DNA of 9,092 nt from Microbacteriaceae bacterium UBA963 (GCA_002292955.1 DBCH01000046.1:1-9092), one strand, 5' to 3'; positions 1 to 6,759 are shown, counted from the stretch's first letter. The notes: a model not told the origin generated them from the letters alone. Translations and numbers: made by a program.

Positions 1-953
1 CGCTTGTACGAGTTCACATTGGGCGCAAAGAACAGGCTCAGCTCCTTCATGGCGGCAATTTGACCGGCCAAGAAGTGGCGGAACATGGCGCTCATGCCGT
101 GCTCGGCATCCTTGTCGGCAAACACGGGCTCACCGGCCTCGGAGCGCAGGCTCAAGTGAATATGGCAGCTGTTGCCCTCACGCTCGTTGAACTTGGCCAT
201 AAAGGTCAGGCTCTTGTCGTGACGTTCGGCAATGATCTTGGAGCCGCTCTTGTAAATCGAGTGGTTGTCGCACGTGGTCACCGCGGTGTCGTAGCGGAAA
301 GCAATCTCCTGTTGACCGAGGTTGCACTCGCCCTTCACGCCCTCGCAGTACATGCCCGCGCCGTCCATAGCATTGCGAATCTCGCGCAGCATGGGCTCAA
401 GACGTGTGGAGGCCAGAAGGTCGTAGTCGACGTTGTAGTCGGTGGAGTGCGTCAGGCCACGGTAGCCGCGCGCCCAGGCGTCTCGGTACGTGTTGTCAAA
501 CACGATGAACTCGAGTTCGGTGCCCACAAAGGGGACGAGTCCGCGCTCGGCAAGTCGCGCCACCTGCGCTTGCAGAATCTGTCGGGGTGACGCCACGACG
601 GGTGCGCCGTCGAGCCAGTTGAGGTCGGCGGTCACGAGCGCGCTCCCGGGCAGCCACGGTGCCACGCGCAGCGTCGCCATGTCCGGCGTCATGACCATGT
701 CGCCGTAACCGCGATCCCAACTCGACATGGCGTAACCGTCAACCGTGTTCATTTCTACGTCAACGGCGAGCAGGTAATTGCAACACTCGGAACCGTGAGC
801 GGCCACGTCTTCCAAGAAGAGCCGGGCTGCCACCCGCTTGCCCACGAGCCGGCCCTGCATGTCGGTGAAGGCCACCACAACGGTGTCAATCTCGCCCGCG
901 GAGACGCGTGACGTGAGCTCATCGAGCGTGAGGTATCCGGTATTGCGCGTCAT
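1..953 (-). CDS. Glutamine synthetase family protein, GlnA4/GlnA3-like (gamma-glutamylamine synthetase), 3' part outside window
   Basis: The 317 residues present are an N-terminal beta-grasp part (about 1-110) and the start of the catalytic barrel; about 130-140 C-terminal residues are missing if it has the usual length near 450. Visible ligands and motifs are TELEF (E146, E148, metal/ATP site), GECNLGQQE (E209, E216), GNSCHIHLSL (H264, the usual GSGMHxH histidine) and APNVNSYKR at the cut edge. The altered flanks, with GNSCHIH replacing GSGMHCH, match actinobacterial GlnA3/GlnA4-type paralogues and not housekeeping GlnA. Those ligate glutamate to polyamines or ethanolamine using ATP. The ATG at 953 has GGAGAG 6 bases upstream. 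It is divergent from an Eat-type permease, so gamma-glutamylethanolamide synthetase (GlnA4 type) is the best guess. Polyamine specificity (GlnA3, PuuA) remains possible. The family is certain; the substrate is inferred from the neighbour. Confidence 0.88.
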   Translation of the reverse strand, partial: MTRNTGYLTLDELTSRVSAGEIDTVVVAFTDMQGRLVGKRVAARLFLEDVAAHGSECCNYLLAVDVEMNTVDGYAMSSWDRGYGDMVMTPDMATLRVAPWLPGSALVTADLNWLDGAPVVASPRQILQAQVARLAERGLVPFVGTELEFIVFDNTYRDAWARGYRGLTHSTDYNVDYDLLASTRLEPMLREIRNAMDGAGMYCEGVKGECNLGQQEIAFRYDTAVTTCDNHSIYKSGSKIIAERHDKSLTFMAKFNEREGNSCHIHLSLRSEAGEPVFADKDAEHGMSAMFRHFLAGQIAAMKELSLFFAPNVNSYK

Positions 954-975
954 GTGCGTCTCTCCGTTGAGGTGT

Positions 976-988
976 CGAACGTTCGTTC
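976..988. promoter_or_regulatory. Inverted repeat GAACG-TT-CGTTC, operator candidate at the predicted transcription start
   Basis: Bases 977-988 read GAACGTTCGTTC: five-base arms GAACG and CGTTC around TT. Overlapping it, CGAACGTTCG at 976-985 is a perfect ten-base palindrome. The site covers the predicted start of the minus-strand transcript, where a bound repressor would block initiation. The shape fits a TetR-type operator. The same bases also read GAAC-N4-GTTC, the core of a Gram-positive LexA box, but the left outer flank does not match the full consensus. The identity of the binding protein is not known. Confidence 0.4.
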
Positions 989-993
989 CTAAG

Positions 994-1020
994 AGCATAG
1001 GCGCGATGTACGCGTGGCAA
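994..1020 (-). promoter_or_regulatory. Putative promoter of the glutamine-synthetase-like gene
   Basis: On the minus strand, TATGCT at 999-994 makes a fair -10 box. TTGCCA at 1020-1015 is a possible -35 with a short 15-base spacer; TTCTTG at 1023-1018 would give 18. Transcription would begin near 987, leaving a leader of about 35 bases with the ribosome site GGAGAG. The -35 is uncertain. Confidence 0.35.
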
Positions 1021-1075
1021 GAAGTGCGATCTGGAATCACTTGTCCCATAACACAAAATTTTTTGATTGAGGGGG

Positions 1076-1090
1076 TTCACAATCTGTGAA
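1076..1090. promoter_or_regulatory. Perfect inverted repeat TTCACA-ATC-TGTGAA, repressor operator candidate
   Basis: The arms TTCACA (1076-1081) and TGTGAA (1085-1090) are exact reverse complements around a three-base centre. The left arm coincides with the proposed -35 and the repeat fills most of the spacer before TATAGT, so a bound protein should exclude RNA polymerase from the permease promoter. The arms are in the opposite order to a CRP half-site pair (TGTGA-N6-TCACA), so a CRP-type activator is unlikely. No regulator gene lies in the window. Confidence 0.5.
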
Positions 1091-1103
1091 TTCGCCCTAT
1101 AGT
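1076..1103 (+). promoter_or_regulatory. Putative promoter of the Eat-type permease
   Basis: TTCACA at 1076-1081 and TATAGT at 1098-1103 are separated by 16 bases and make a reasonable sigma-70-type promoter. Upstream, 1051-1068 is an AT-rich patch (ACACAAAATTTTTTGATT) that stands out in this GC-rich window and sits where an UP element would. The predicted start near 1110 gives a leader of about 85 bases. The leader can form a small stem (CAAAC 1132-1136 with GTTTG 1143-1147), with no obvious function. Confidence 0.5.
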
Positions 1104-1195
1104 TGCGCCAAGACAGTTTGCGTGATGTCTCCAAACACCGACGTTTGTGAGGCGGCGCCAACGCAGGATATGACGATCGAGGAGATTGACACATC

Positions 1196-2764
1196 ATGGC
1201 TAAAGACACTCTGAAGGTCAGTGGGGTCAAGTACACCACTGCCGAAAAGGGATATTTCGAGAAGCGCGGGCTCAAACGTTCCGCCGGCGTATGGGCTCTC
1301 TGGGGTCTCGCCATTGCCGCGGTGATTTCGGGCGACTTCTCCGGATGGAACTTCGGTATCGACTTCGCCGGCTTTGGTGGAATGACCATCGCGTTCGCGC
1401 TCGTCGTGGTCATGTATTACGCGCTCATCTACAGCATCGGTGAAATGGCGGCTGCCATGCCGCACACAGGTGGCGCCTACTCGTTTGCTCGAGCGGCCAT
1501 GGGCCCGTGGGGCGGGTTCGTTACCGGTGTCGCCGAAACCATCGAGTACGTGGCCACGACTGCCGTCATCGTGTTCTTCTCGGCATCGTATGCCGACAGC
1601 ATTTTTGTCACACTGCTGGGCATTCCTGAGGGAGAGCACGCGCTGCCCATGTGGCTCTGGTACATCATTCTTTACGCAATCTTTGTGATCATTAACGTGA
1701 TCGGAGCCGCTGTCTCGTTCCGATTCGCCATTGTGGTGGCATTCATCTCGCTCGCAATTCTTGTGGTCTTCTACATCATGGCCATTGCGGGCGGTCAGTT
1801 CAGCTTCGACAAGCTGTGGGACATCCCGGCCGACCCTGGTCAGACGACGTTCCTGCCGCACGGTGTGCTGCCCATCCTGTTTGCGTTGCCGTTTGCCATG
1901 TGGTTCTTCCTCGGCATTGAGGAGCTCCCGCTGGCCGCCGAGGAATCCAAGAATCCCACCAAGGACATTCCCAAGGCCGGTCGCCTGGCAATGCTCACGC
2001 TGCTGATTGCCGCAGTGCTCGTGCTGTTCCTCAACACGGGCGTGGTTGGCGCCGAAGTGACCGGAACCTCGGGCGAACCGCTGCTCGATGGCTTCCGCGC
2101 CATCGTGGGCGACACGGCTGCCGCGGTGTTGTCATTGGCCGCACTGATTGGTCTCCTCGCGTCACTGCAGGGAATCATGTTCGGTTACGGGCGCAACATG
2201 TATTCGCTCTCGCGCGCCGGCTACTACCCCAAGTTCCTTTCGCTCACCGGCAAGACCAAGACACCGTGGGTGGCGATTCTCGTGGGCGCTATCCTCGGAT
2301 TTATCGCCCTCATCCTGGTGGACTGGCTTGTGTCGCTTGACCCCGAAGGTGCGGGAGCAACGGGTGGCGCTATCGTTCTGAACATTGCAGTGTGGGGAGC
2401 GGTTATTGCCTACATCATGCAGATGATTTCCTTCCTCATCCTGCGACGTAAGTTCAAGAACGCCAATCGCCCCTACAAGAGCCCCTGGGGTGTCACCGGC
2501 GCAGTAATCGCTGGAGTGATCGCGCTGCTGATCTTTGTTGGCTTCTTGCTCAACCCCACGTTTACCCCGGCCATCATCGCCATCGCTGTGGTTTATGTGC
2601 TTCTGCTCATCGGGTTCGCCGTCTGGGGTCGCAACCGACTCGTGCTCTCGCCCGAGGAAGAGTACGCACTCTCGGGTGGAGTACACGGTGACCCACAGAA
2701 GGAGGGTCTGGGCGGTTCCGTCGAGGCCGAGATTCTGGCCCGGGACGGCGTCGACAAGGCGTAG
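1196..2764 (+). CDS. eat: Ethanolamine permease, APC superfamily (Eat type)
   Basis: This 522-residue transporter has about twelve hydrophobic segments, roughly at 32-47, 60-82, 108-135, 151-172, 176-198, 221-242, 262-284, 306-328, 357-378, 390-415, 431-452 and 457-477. A charged cytoplasmic tail of about 45 residues follows. Features of the Eat subfamily are the GYFEKRGLK lead-in (19-27), ISGDFSGWNFG in helix 1 (44-54), the SFARAAMGPWGGF loop (96-108), ETIEYV (114-119) and IEELPLAAEE (241-250). It should import ethanolamine by proton or other cation coupling; transport of a related small amine or amino acid is the alternative. The ATG follows a good GAGGAG ribosome site. Its divergent partner is a GlnA4-like ligase, which supports amine uptake and gamma-glutamylation. 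A strong terminator closes the transcript, so it is probably monocistronic. Confidence 0.85.
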   Translation: MAKDTLKVSGVKYTTAEKGYFEKRGLKRSAGVWALWGLAIAAVISGDFSGWNFGIDFAGFGGMTIAFALVVVMYYALIYSIGEMAAAMPHTGGAYSFARAAMGPWGGFVTGVAETIEYVATTAVIVFFSASYADSIFVTLLGIPEGEHALPMWLWYIILYAIFVIINVIGAAVSFRFAIVVAFISLAILVVFYIMAIAGGQFSFDKLWDIPADPGQTTFLPHGVLPILFALPFAMWFFLGIEELPLAAEESKNPTKDIPKAGRLAMLTLLIAAVLVLFLNTGVVGAEVTGTSGEPLLDGFRAIVGDTAAAVLSLAALIGLLASLQGIMFGYGRNMYSLSRAGYYPKFLSLTGKTKTPWVAILVGAILGFIALILVDWLVSLDPEGAGATGGAIVLNIAVWGAVIAYIMQMISFLILRRKFKNANRPYKSPWGVTGAVIAGVIALLIFVGFLLNPTFTPAIIAIAVVYVLLLIGFAVWGRNRLVLSPEEEYALSGGVHGDPQKEGLGGSVEAEILARDGVDKA

Positions 2765-2781
2765 TTCACGTCATTCAACTG

Positions 2782-2827
2782 ACAGCGGGTCGGTGGTCGT
2801 TGAGATCATCGACCCGCTGTTTTTTGT
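2782..2827 (+). terminator. Strong intrinsic terminator after the permease gene
   Basis: ACAGCGGGTCG (2782-2792) pairs perfectly with CGACCCGCTGT (2810-2820). The stem continues inward with two G-U pairs (TGGTC with GATCA) to about 17 pairs and a GTTGA loop. A run of T residues follows directly. It begins 17 bases after the permease stop codon and should end that transcript. Confidence 0.88.
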
Positions 2828-2860
2828 TCTTTAGGAACGCCGGAGAGTTAGGGTGAAAGC
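2824..2860 (+). promoter_or_regulatory. Putative leaderless promoter of the aldehyde dehydrogenase gene
   Basis: TAGGGT at 2849-2854 fits the TAnnnT -10 pattern of actinobacteria and lies six bases before the ATG at 2861. If transcription starts on the A of that ATG, the box occupies -12 to -7. A weak TTGTTC (2824-2829) in the T-tract of the preceding terminator could serve as -35 with a 19-base spacer. The only purine-rich ribosome-site candidate, GGAG at 2842-2845, is 15 bases from the ATG and too far, which favours leaderless initiation. Confidence 0.5.
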
Positions 2861-4264
2861 ATGGCTGCTGGGCTCACTCGCAAGAACATCACCGAGACTG
2901 TGGAGCGCCATCGCGCGTACTTCGCGACAGATGTGACCAGAACTCACGCCTGGCGACGCCAACAGCTCGATGCGCTCGAACGACTGCTCGTTGAGCGTTC
3001 GGCCGACATCGTCGAGGCCTTGCGCGCCGACCTGCACAAGCACCCCACCGAGTCGGAGCTCACCGAGATCGGCTTTGTCTTGGCCGAACTGCGGTTGGCT
3101 AGGCGCAAACTGCGTCGATGGATGCGCGGTTCACGTGTGCCTGTGCCGCTGGCACTCGCCCCCGCACGTGCGCGCACGGTGCCACAGCCCCTCGGTTCCG
3201 TGCTCATCGTGGGCCCGTGGAACTACCCCGTGCAACTTCTCTTGGCGCCGCTCGTCGGCGCACTCGCCGCGGGAAACACCGTGGTCGTCAAGCCGGGCGA
3301 ACTCGCGCCGGTCACGTCGGAGTTGATCGGTCGCCTTATTCCCGAGTACTTGGATGAGCAGGCCGTGGCTGTCGTTGAGGGCGGCGCCGAGGTCTCCGGT
3401 TGGTTGCTCGACCAGCCGTGGGATCACATCTTCTATACCGGCGGATCGCGTGTGGGCAAGATTGTGGCCGAGAAAGCCGCGCGTCACCTCACGCCGGTCA
3501 CCCTCGAGCTCGGCGGTAAATCACCGGTCTTTGTCGACGGCACGGGCAATCTCAAGGCCGTGGCTCGCCGCATTGCGTGGGCCAAATTCATGAATGCGGG
3601 GCAGACCTGTGTGGCCCCCGACTACGTGCTGGTGACTCCCGATGCCCAAGAGCGCCTGCAGACGGAACTGATCGTGGCCGTGCGCGAACTCTACGGCGAG
3701 GATCCCGAGCAGAGTGCCGACTACGGTCGGCTCGTCTCAACTGATCACTACCTGCGGCTCACCAGCATGCTTCGTCTGGGAACCGTGGTGTCGGGCGGAC
3801 GCAAGGAGGTGGGGTCTCGCTATCTGGAGCCCACCATTCTCACCGACGTTCTCCCCACATCCTCCGTGATGACCGAGGAAATCTTCGGCCCCGTTCTTCC
3901 GATCGTGAGCGTTGCCGACGCCGCGGCCGCCATCGCGTTCATCAACGAGCGGGACAAGCCACTCGCCCTCTATGTGATGAGTGCGCGCCGTTCGGTGCGC
4001 CGCGAGTTCCTGGAGCGCACGAGCTCGGGGGCGCTCGCCTTCAATGTGGGGGCTGCCCACTTGAGCGTGCCCGGCCTGCCGTTTGGCGGGGTGGGAGCCA
4101 GCGGCATGGGGGCCTACCACGGCAAGCGAACGTTCGACGTGTTCAGTCATCAGCGCGCGGTCTTGAGCAAGCCCCTTGCGCCCGACACCCTGCGGCTCGT
4201 CTATCCGCCCTACACGCCGCGCAAATCCCGCTTCGTCACCTCGCTGCTTCGTCGATTGAGCTAG
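2861..4264 (+). CDS. Aldehyde dehydrogenase, class 3 (ALDH3-like)
   Basis: A 467-residue NAD(P)-dependent aldehyde dehydrogenase. The catalytic residues are all present: N121 in GPWNYP, the general-base E216 in LELGGK and the nucleophile C250 in NAGQTC. Each is offset by seven from rat ALDH3A1 (N114, E209, C243). EEIFGPVLP (341-349) is the conserved segment near the substrate cleft. The compact size, the missing N-terminal extension and the [11 protein letters not shown] tail typify the class-3 group, which oxidises medium and long-chain or aromatic aldehydes. The CoA-acylating EutE type is a different, unrelated-looking group. In this locus it could oxidise an aldehyde formed from a gamma-glutamylated amine, but that is inference. 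It is upstream of aspA by 12 bp and probably cotranscribed with it. Confidence 0.9.
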   Translation: MAAGLTRKNITETVERHRAYFATDVTRTHAWRRQQLDALERLLVERSADIVEALRADLHKHPTESELTEIGFVLAELRLARRKLRRWMRGSRVPVPLALAPARARTVPQPLGSVLIVGPWNYPVQLLLAPLVGALAAGNTVVVKPGELAPVTSELIGRLIPEYLDEQAVAVVEGGAEVSGWLLDQPWDHIFYTGGSRVGKIVAEKAARHLTPVTLELGGKSPVFVDGTGNLKAVARRIAWAKFMNAGQTCVAPDYVLVTPDAQERLQTELIVAVRELYGEDPEQSADYGRLVSTDHYLRLTSMLRLGTVVSGGRKEVGSRYLEPTILTDVLPTSSVMTEEIFGPVLPIVSVADAAAAIAFINERDKPLALYVMSARRSVRREFLERTSSGALAFNVGAAHLSVPGLPFGGVGASGMGAYHGKRTFDVFSHQRAVLSKPLAPDTLRLVYPPYTPRKSRFVTSLLRRLS

Positions 4265-4268
4265 GAGT
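4263..4268 (+). promoter_or_regulatory. Ribosome binding site for aspA, overlapping the ALDH stop
   Basis: AGGAGT starts inside the TAG stop of the aldehyde dehydrogenase gene; its core GGAG ends nine bases before the ATG at 4277. It decides in favour of the long aspA start, since the alternative in-frame ATG at 4352 has no comparable site. The arrangement fits translational coupling. Confidence 0.6.
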
Positions 4269-4276
4269 CCGCCATC

Positions 4277-5776
4277 ATGTCCGACGCACCGTTGCACACT
4301 CGCCCCATCAACATTGATGCGCTCAACACAACGGATCGTGCCGGCAACTTTATGAGCGCACCGGGCGCGTATCAGGGGCCCACCCGCACGGAGTCGGACT
4401 CACTGGGATCTCTCGCCATTCCCCAGGACGCCTATTGGGGTGTACACACCGCCCGGGCGTTGGAGAACTTTCCCATTGCGCGTCGACCCATCTCGGTATT
4501 CCCCGAACTCATTCGGGCGCTCGCGTGCGTCAAGCTCGCGGCGGCGCGAGCCAACGCCGAGATTGGAAGCATCGAGCCGGAGAAGGCCGAGGTGATCGAG
4601 CGCGTGTGCCACGAGATTATTGACGGCAAATTTCACGAGGAATTCGTGGTGGGGATCATTCAGGGTGGCGCGGGCACGTCGACCAACATGAACGCCAACG
4701 AAGTCATTGCCAACCGAGCCCTCGAGCTGATGGGCCACGCCAAGGGGGACTACCAGCACCTGGACCCCATCGACGACGTCAATCGGTCACAGTCGACCAA
4801 CGATGTGTACCCCACCGCGATCAAGATGGCCATGGCCATGTCGTTGGGTCGGGCGCTCACCGAACTCGAGGCACTGCGGCAGTCGTTCGCCGAGAAGGCA
4901 CGCGAGTTTGCCGGAATTCTCAAAGTGGGCCGCACGCAGATGCAGGACGCGGTGCCCATGACCCTGGGACAGGAGTTTCACGGCTTTGCCACGACCCTGG
5001 GCGAAGACATTGAGCGCCTCACCGAGACGGTTCCCCTGCTGTCCGAGGTGAACATGGGCGCTACCGCGATTGGCACGGGCATCACCGCGGATCCCCGTTA
5101 CCGAGCGGCCGTGGTCAGACAGCTCGCCGAGATCACCGAATTCCCGATTGTGTCAGCCCCGGACCTCATCGAAGCCACGAGCGATGTGGGGGTGTTCATG
5201 ACGTTTAGTGCCGCCCTCAAGCGCTCAGCCATCAAGCTCTCCAAGATCTGCAACGACCTCCGACTTTTGTCGTCTGGCCCCCAAGCGGGCTTCGGCGAAA
5301 TCAATCTGCCCGCGCGCCAGGCGGGCTCGTCGATCATGCCGGGCAAGGTGAATCCCGTTATCCCGGAAGTGGTCAACCAGGTGGCGTTTGCCATTGCCGG
5401 AGCCGACGTCACGGTCACGATGGCGGCGGAGGCGGGGCAGCTGCAACTCAATGCGTTCGAGCCTATTATCGCCTACTCGCTGCTGCAGAGCACCGCGTGG
5501 ATGGCGCAGGCCTGTCTCACCCTGCGCGTGAACTGCATCAACGGAATTACTGCGAACGAAGCTCGGCTCGACGCCATGGTGTCAACGAGCGTGGGGGTGA
5601 TCACGGCGCTCATTCCCCTCATCGGGTATCAGCAAGCGGCGACGCTGGCCAAAGAGGCCCTGCACTCGGGACGTCCCGTGGCTGATCTGGTGGTGGAGGC
5701 GGGGTTGATGACGCGCGAGGACGTTGAACGAGAGCTCGCGCCAGACCGGCTGTCGGGGGAGACGCCGGCAGGCTAA
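4277..5776 (+). CDS. aspA: Aspartate ammonia-lyase (aspartase)
   Basis: This 499-residue enzyme of the aspartase/fumarase superfamily splits L-aspartate into fumarate and ammonia in the cytoplasm. The signature loop is GSSIMPGKVNP (350-360), with catalytic-base S351 and K357 six residues on. The continuation VIPEVVNQV is aspartase-like, whereas fumarases have TQCEA there. GRTQMQDAVPMTLGQEF (from 218) has Gln where fumarase has His and agrees with E. coli AspA. DVNRSQSTNDVYPT supplies further substrate contacts. It follows the aldehyde dehydrogenase by 12 bp, so the pair is a likely operon. The N-terminus is about 31 residues longer than E. coli AspA up to the TESDSLG segment; an internal Met26 (4352) would give a normal length but lacks a ribosome site. 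Its 3' end is convergent with the FAH-family gene, 15 bp away. Confidence 0.93.
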   Translation: MSDAPLHTRPINIDALNTTDRAGNFMSAPGAYQGPTRTESDSLGSLAIPQDAYWGVHTARALENFPIARRPISVFPELIRALACVKLAAARANAEIGSIEPEKAEVIERVCHEIIDGKFHEEFVVGIIQGGAGTSTNMNANEVIANRALELMGHAKGDYQHLDPIDDVNRSQSTNDVYPTAIKMAMAMSLGRALTELEALRQSFAEKAREFAGILKVGRTQMQDAVPMTLGQEFHGFATTLGEDIERLTETVPLLSEVNMGATAIGTGITADPRYRAAVVRQLAEITEFPIVSAPDLIEATSDVGVFMTFSAALKRSAIKLSKICNDLRLLSSGPQAGFGEINLPARQAGSSIMPGKVNPVIPEVVNQVAFAIAGADVTVTMAAEAGQLQLNAFEPIIAYSLLQSTAWMAQACLTLRVNCINGITANEARLDAMVSTSVGVITALIPLIGYQQAATLAKEALHSGRPVADLVVEAGLMTREDVERELAPDRLSGETPAG

Positions 5777-5791
5777 GGGCGCTGAGGGCAC

Positions 5792-6670
5792 CTAGGCTGT
5801 CGTGCGACAGTACGTGACCAGTGTGCCAATTCCTTCAATGGTGGCCTCAACCACGTCGCCGTCGGCGAGCAACACCTGTGGCGTGCGGGTGAAGCCGGCG
5901 CCCGAGGGGGTTCCGGTCGATATGAGCGTTCCCGCCTTCAGTGTGCTTCCCTGCGACAGGTGGCTGATCAGCTGCGCCACCGAGTAAAGCATTTCGCCGG
6001 TGACGGAGGACTGCCGCACCGCACCGTTGACCGTCAGCAAGAGAGCCAAATTCTGCGGGTCGTCAATCTCGTCGCTCGTGACCACCACGGGACCCACCGG
6101 CGTAAAGCCGTCGAACGATTTGCAGCGCAGCCACTGCTTTTCCTGGTTCTGTACGTCACGCGCGGTGATGTCGTTCACCACGGTGTAGCCAAAGACGTAG
6201 TCGAGCGCGTCGGCTTCGGGCACGTTGAGTGCATCGCGCCCAATCACGACTCCCAGCTCAACCTCGTAGTCCACGGCGTCGGTGATTGCGCGTGACCACT
6301 CGGTGGTGCCGAGGTGTGGGGAGACCGAGCCCGGCAGGAGACCAAAGACGGTGGGGTTCTCATCAACCTCGAAGCCCAGTTCGGCGGCGTGGGAGGCATA
6401 GTTGAGCCCCACGGCGAGAATGGTGGGCGCATCAATCACCGCGGGCGCAAACTCAATCTCGGATTGAGGAGTGGTCGAGGCACCGGCGGCAAGAGCTGCC
6501 GCCAGACGCGACCGAACGCTTGTCACGGCCGGCTCGCCAGCCAGAATCAGGCTCTGCAGTGTGGCGGGGGCATCCTCAACAATTTCGTCGACAAAGAGGA
6601 ACCCGGATCCAACGGAGACCGCCAGTCGAACCTCTCGCTGGCCCAGCACCCGAGCATGACAAAATCGCAC
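5792..6670 (-). CDS. Fumarylacetoacetate hydrolase family protein
   Basis: With the start proposed here the protein has 292 residues. The FAH fold is shown by DYEVELGVVIG with metal ligands E136 and E138, VNDITARD with D167, the KSFDGFTPVGP segment (from K184) and STGTPSGAG (251-259). Members hydrolyse or decarboxylate beta-diketo and oxo-dioate compounds, or act as acylpyruvases (FAHD1 type, HpcE type, 2-keto-4-pentenoate hydratases). The substrate cannot be read from sequence. The open frame extends upstream to a GTG at 6739, but VRFCHARV at 6670 is where family members begin, and a TAGCCT -10 box lies seven bases before that GTG. The longer start has no ribosome site and its 23 extra residues look unconstrained. 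It is convergent with aspA and divergent from the 121-residue protein. Confidence 0.86.
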   Translation of the reverse strand: MRFCHARVLGQREVRLAVSVGSGFLFVDEIVEDAPATLQSLILAGEPAVTSVRSRLAAALAAGASTTPQSEIEFAPAVIDAPTILAVGLNYASHAAELGFEVDENPTVFGLLPGSVSPHLGTTEWSRAITDAVDYEVELGVVIGRDALNVPEADALDYVFGYTVVNDITARDVQNQEKQWLRCKSFDGFTPVGPVVVTSDEIDDPQNLALLLTVNGAVRQSSVTGEMLYSVAQLISHLSQGSTLKAGTLISTGTPSGAGFTRTPQVLLADGDVVEATIEGIGTLVTYCRTTA

Positions 6671-6677
6671 GAGACTC

Positions 6678-6683
6678 AGGCTA
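6678..6683 (-). promoter_or_regulatory. Leaderless -10 box of the FAH-family gene
   Basis: On the minus strand TAGCCT (6683-6678) stands seven bases before the GTG at 6670, which would put the transcription start on or next to the start codon. No ribosome site is seen upstream of this GTG. A -35 box is not evident at 16-18 bases. Confidence 0.45.
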
Positions 6684-6746
6684 GTTGCATTCGGGTCGCA
6701 TCGTCTCATCGGCCAGCTGTCCACCCCAATGTCAGACACCCAGACC

Positions 6747-6759
6747 GAAAGAATCTTTC
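6747..6759. promoter_or_regulatory. Inverted repeat GAAAG-AAT-CTTTC between divergent promoters
   Basis: The arms GAAAG (6747-6751) and CTTTC (6755-6759) are exact reverse complements around AAT. The repeat lies between the minus-strand -10 of the FAH gene and the plus-strand -10 at 6783, close to the expected -35 of the latter. It could be an operator. Five-base arms can occur by chance, so support is weak. Confidence 0.25.

Noticed and set aside
60..590. A 176-residue plus-strand open frame opposite the glutamine-synthetase-like gene.
   Set aside because: The minus strand carries the conserved glutamine synthetase motifs; the plus-strand frame is a shadow of GC-rich codon use.
1076..1090. 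CRP/FNR-type activator site.
   Set aside because: The half-sites are in reverse order (TTCACA first, TGTGAA second) with a three-base centre, and the site sits on the core promoter and not upstream of it.
1119..1165. Nested short stems in the permease mRNA leader (TGCGT with ACGCA, CAAAC with GTTTG), a possible riboswitch or attenuator.
   Set aside because: The stems are five base pairs each, there is no T-tract and no recognised riboswitch core.
1170..1214. Fourteen-codon open frame in the permease leader overlapping the permease start.
   Set aside because: Its ATG has no properly spaced ribosome site, and its GAGGAG codons are the ribosome site of the permease. It is probably chance.
1097..1861. 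Long open frame on the minus strand opposite the permease gene.
   Set aside because: It is antisense to a well-supported membrane protein, its product is low-complexity, rich in His, Asp and Arg, and it has no recognisable motif. The same applies to the long frames opposite ALDH, aspA, apt and the aldo/keto reductase.
4277..5776. Class II fumarase as the identity of the aspA product.
   Set aside because: GRTQMQDAVP has Gln and not the fumarase His, and the signature loop continues VIPEVVNQV, not the fumarase TQCEA.
5797..5810. CTGTC-GTGC-GACAG stem at the convergent ends of aspA and the FAH gene, considered as a bidirectional terminator.
   Set aside because: It is only five to six pairs with no T-run on either side, and it lies within the last FAH codons.
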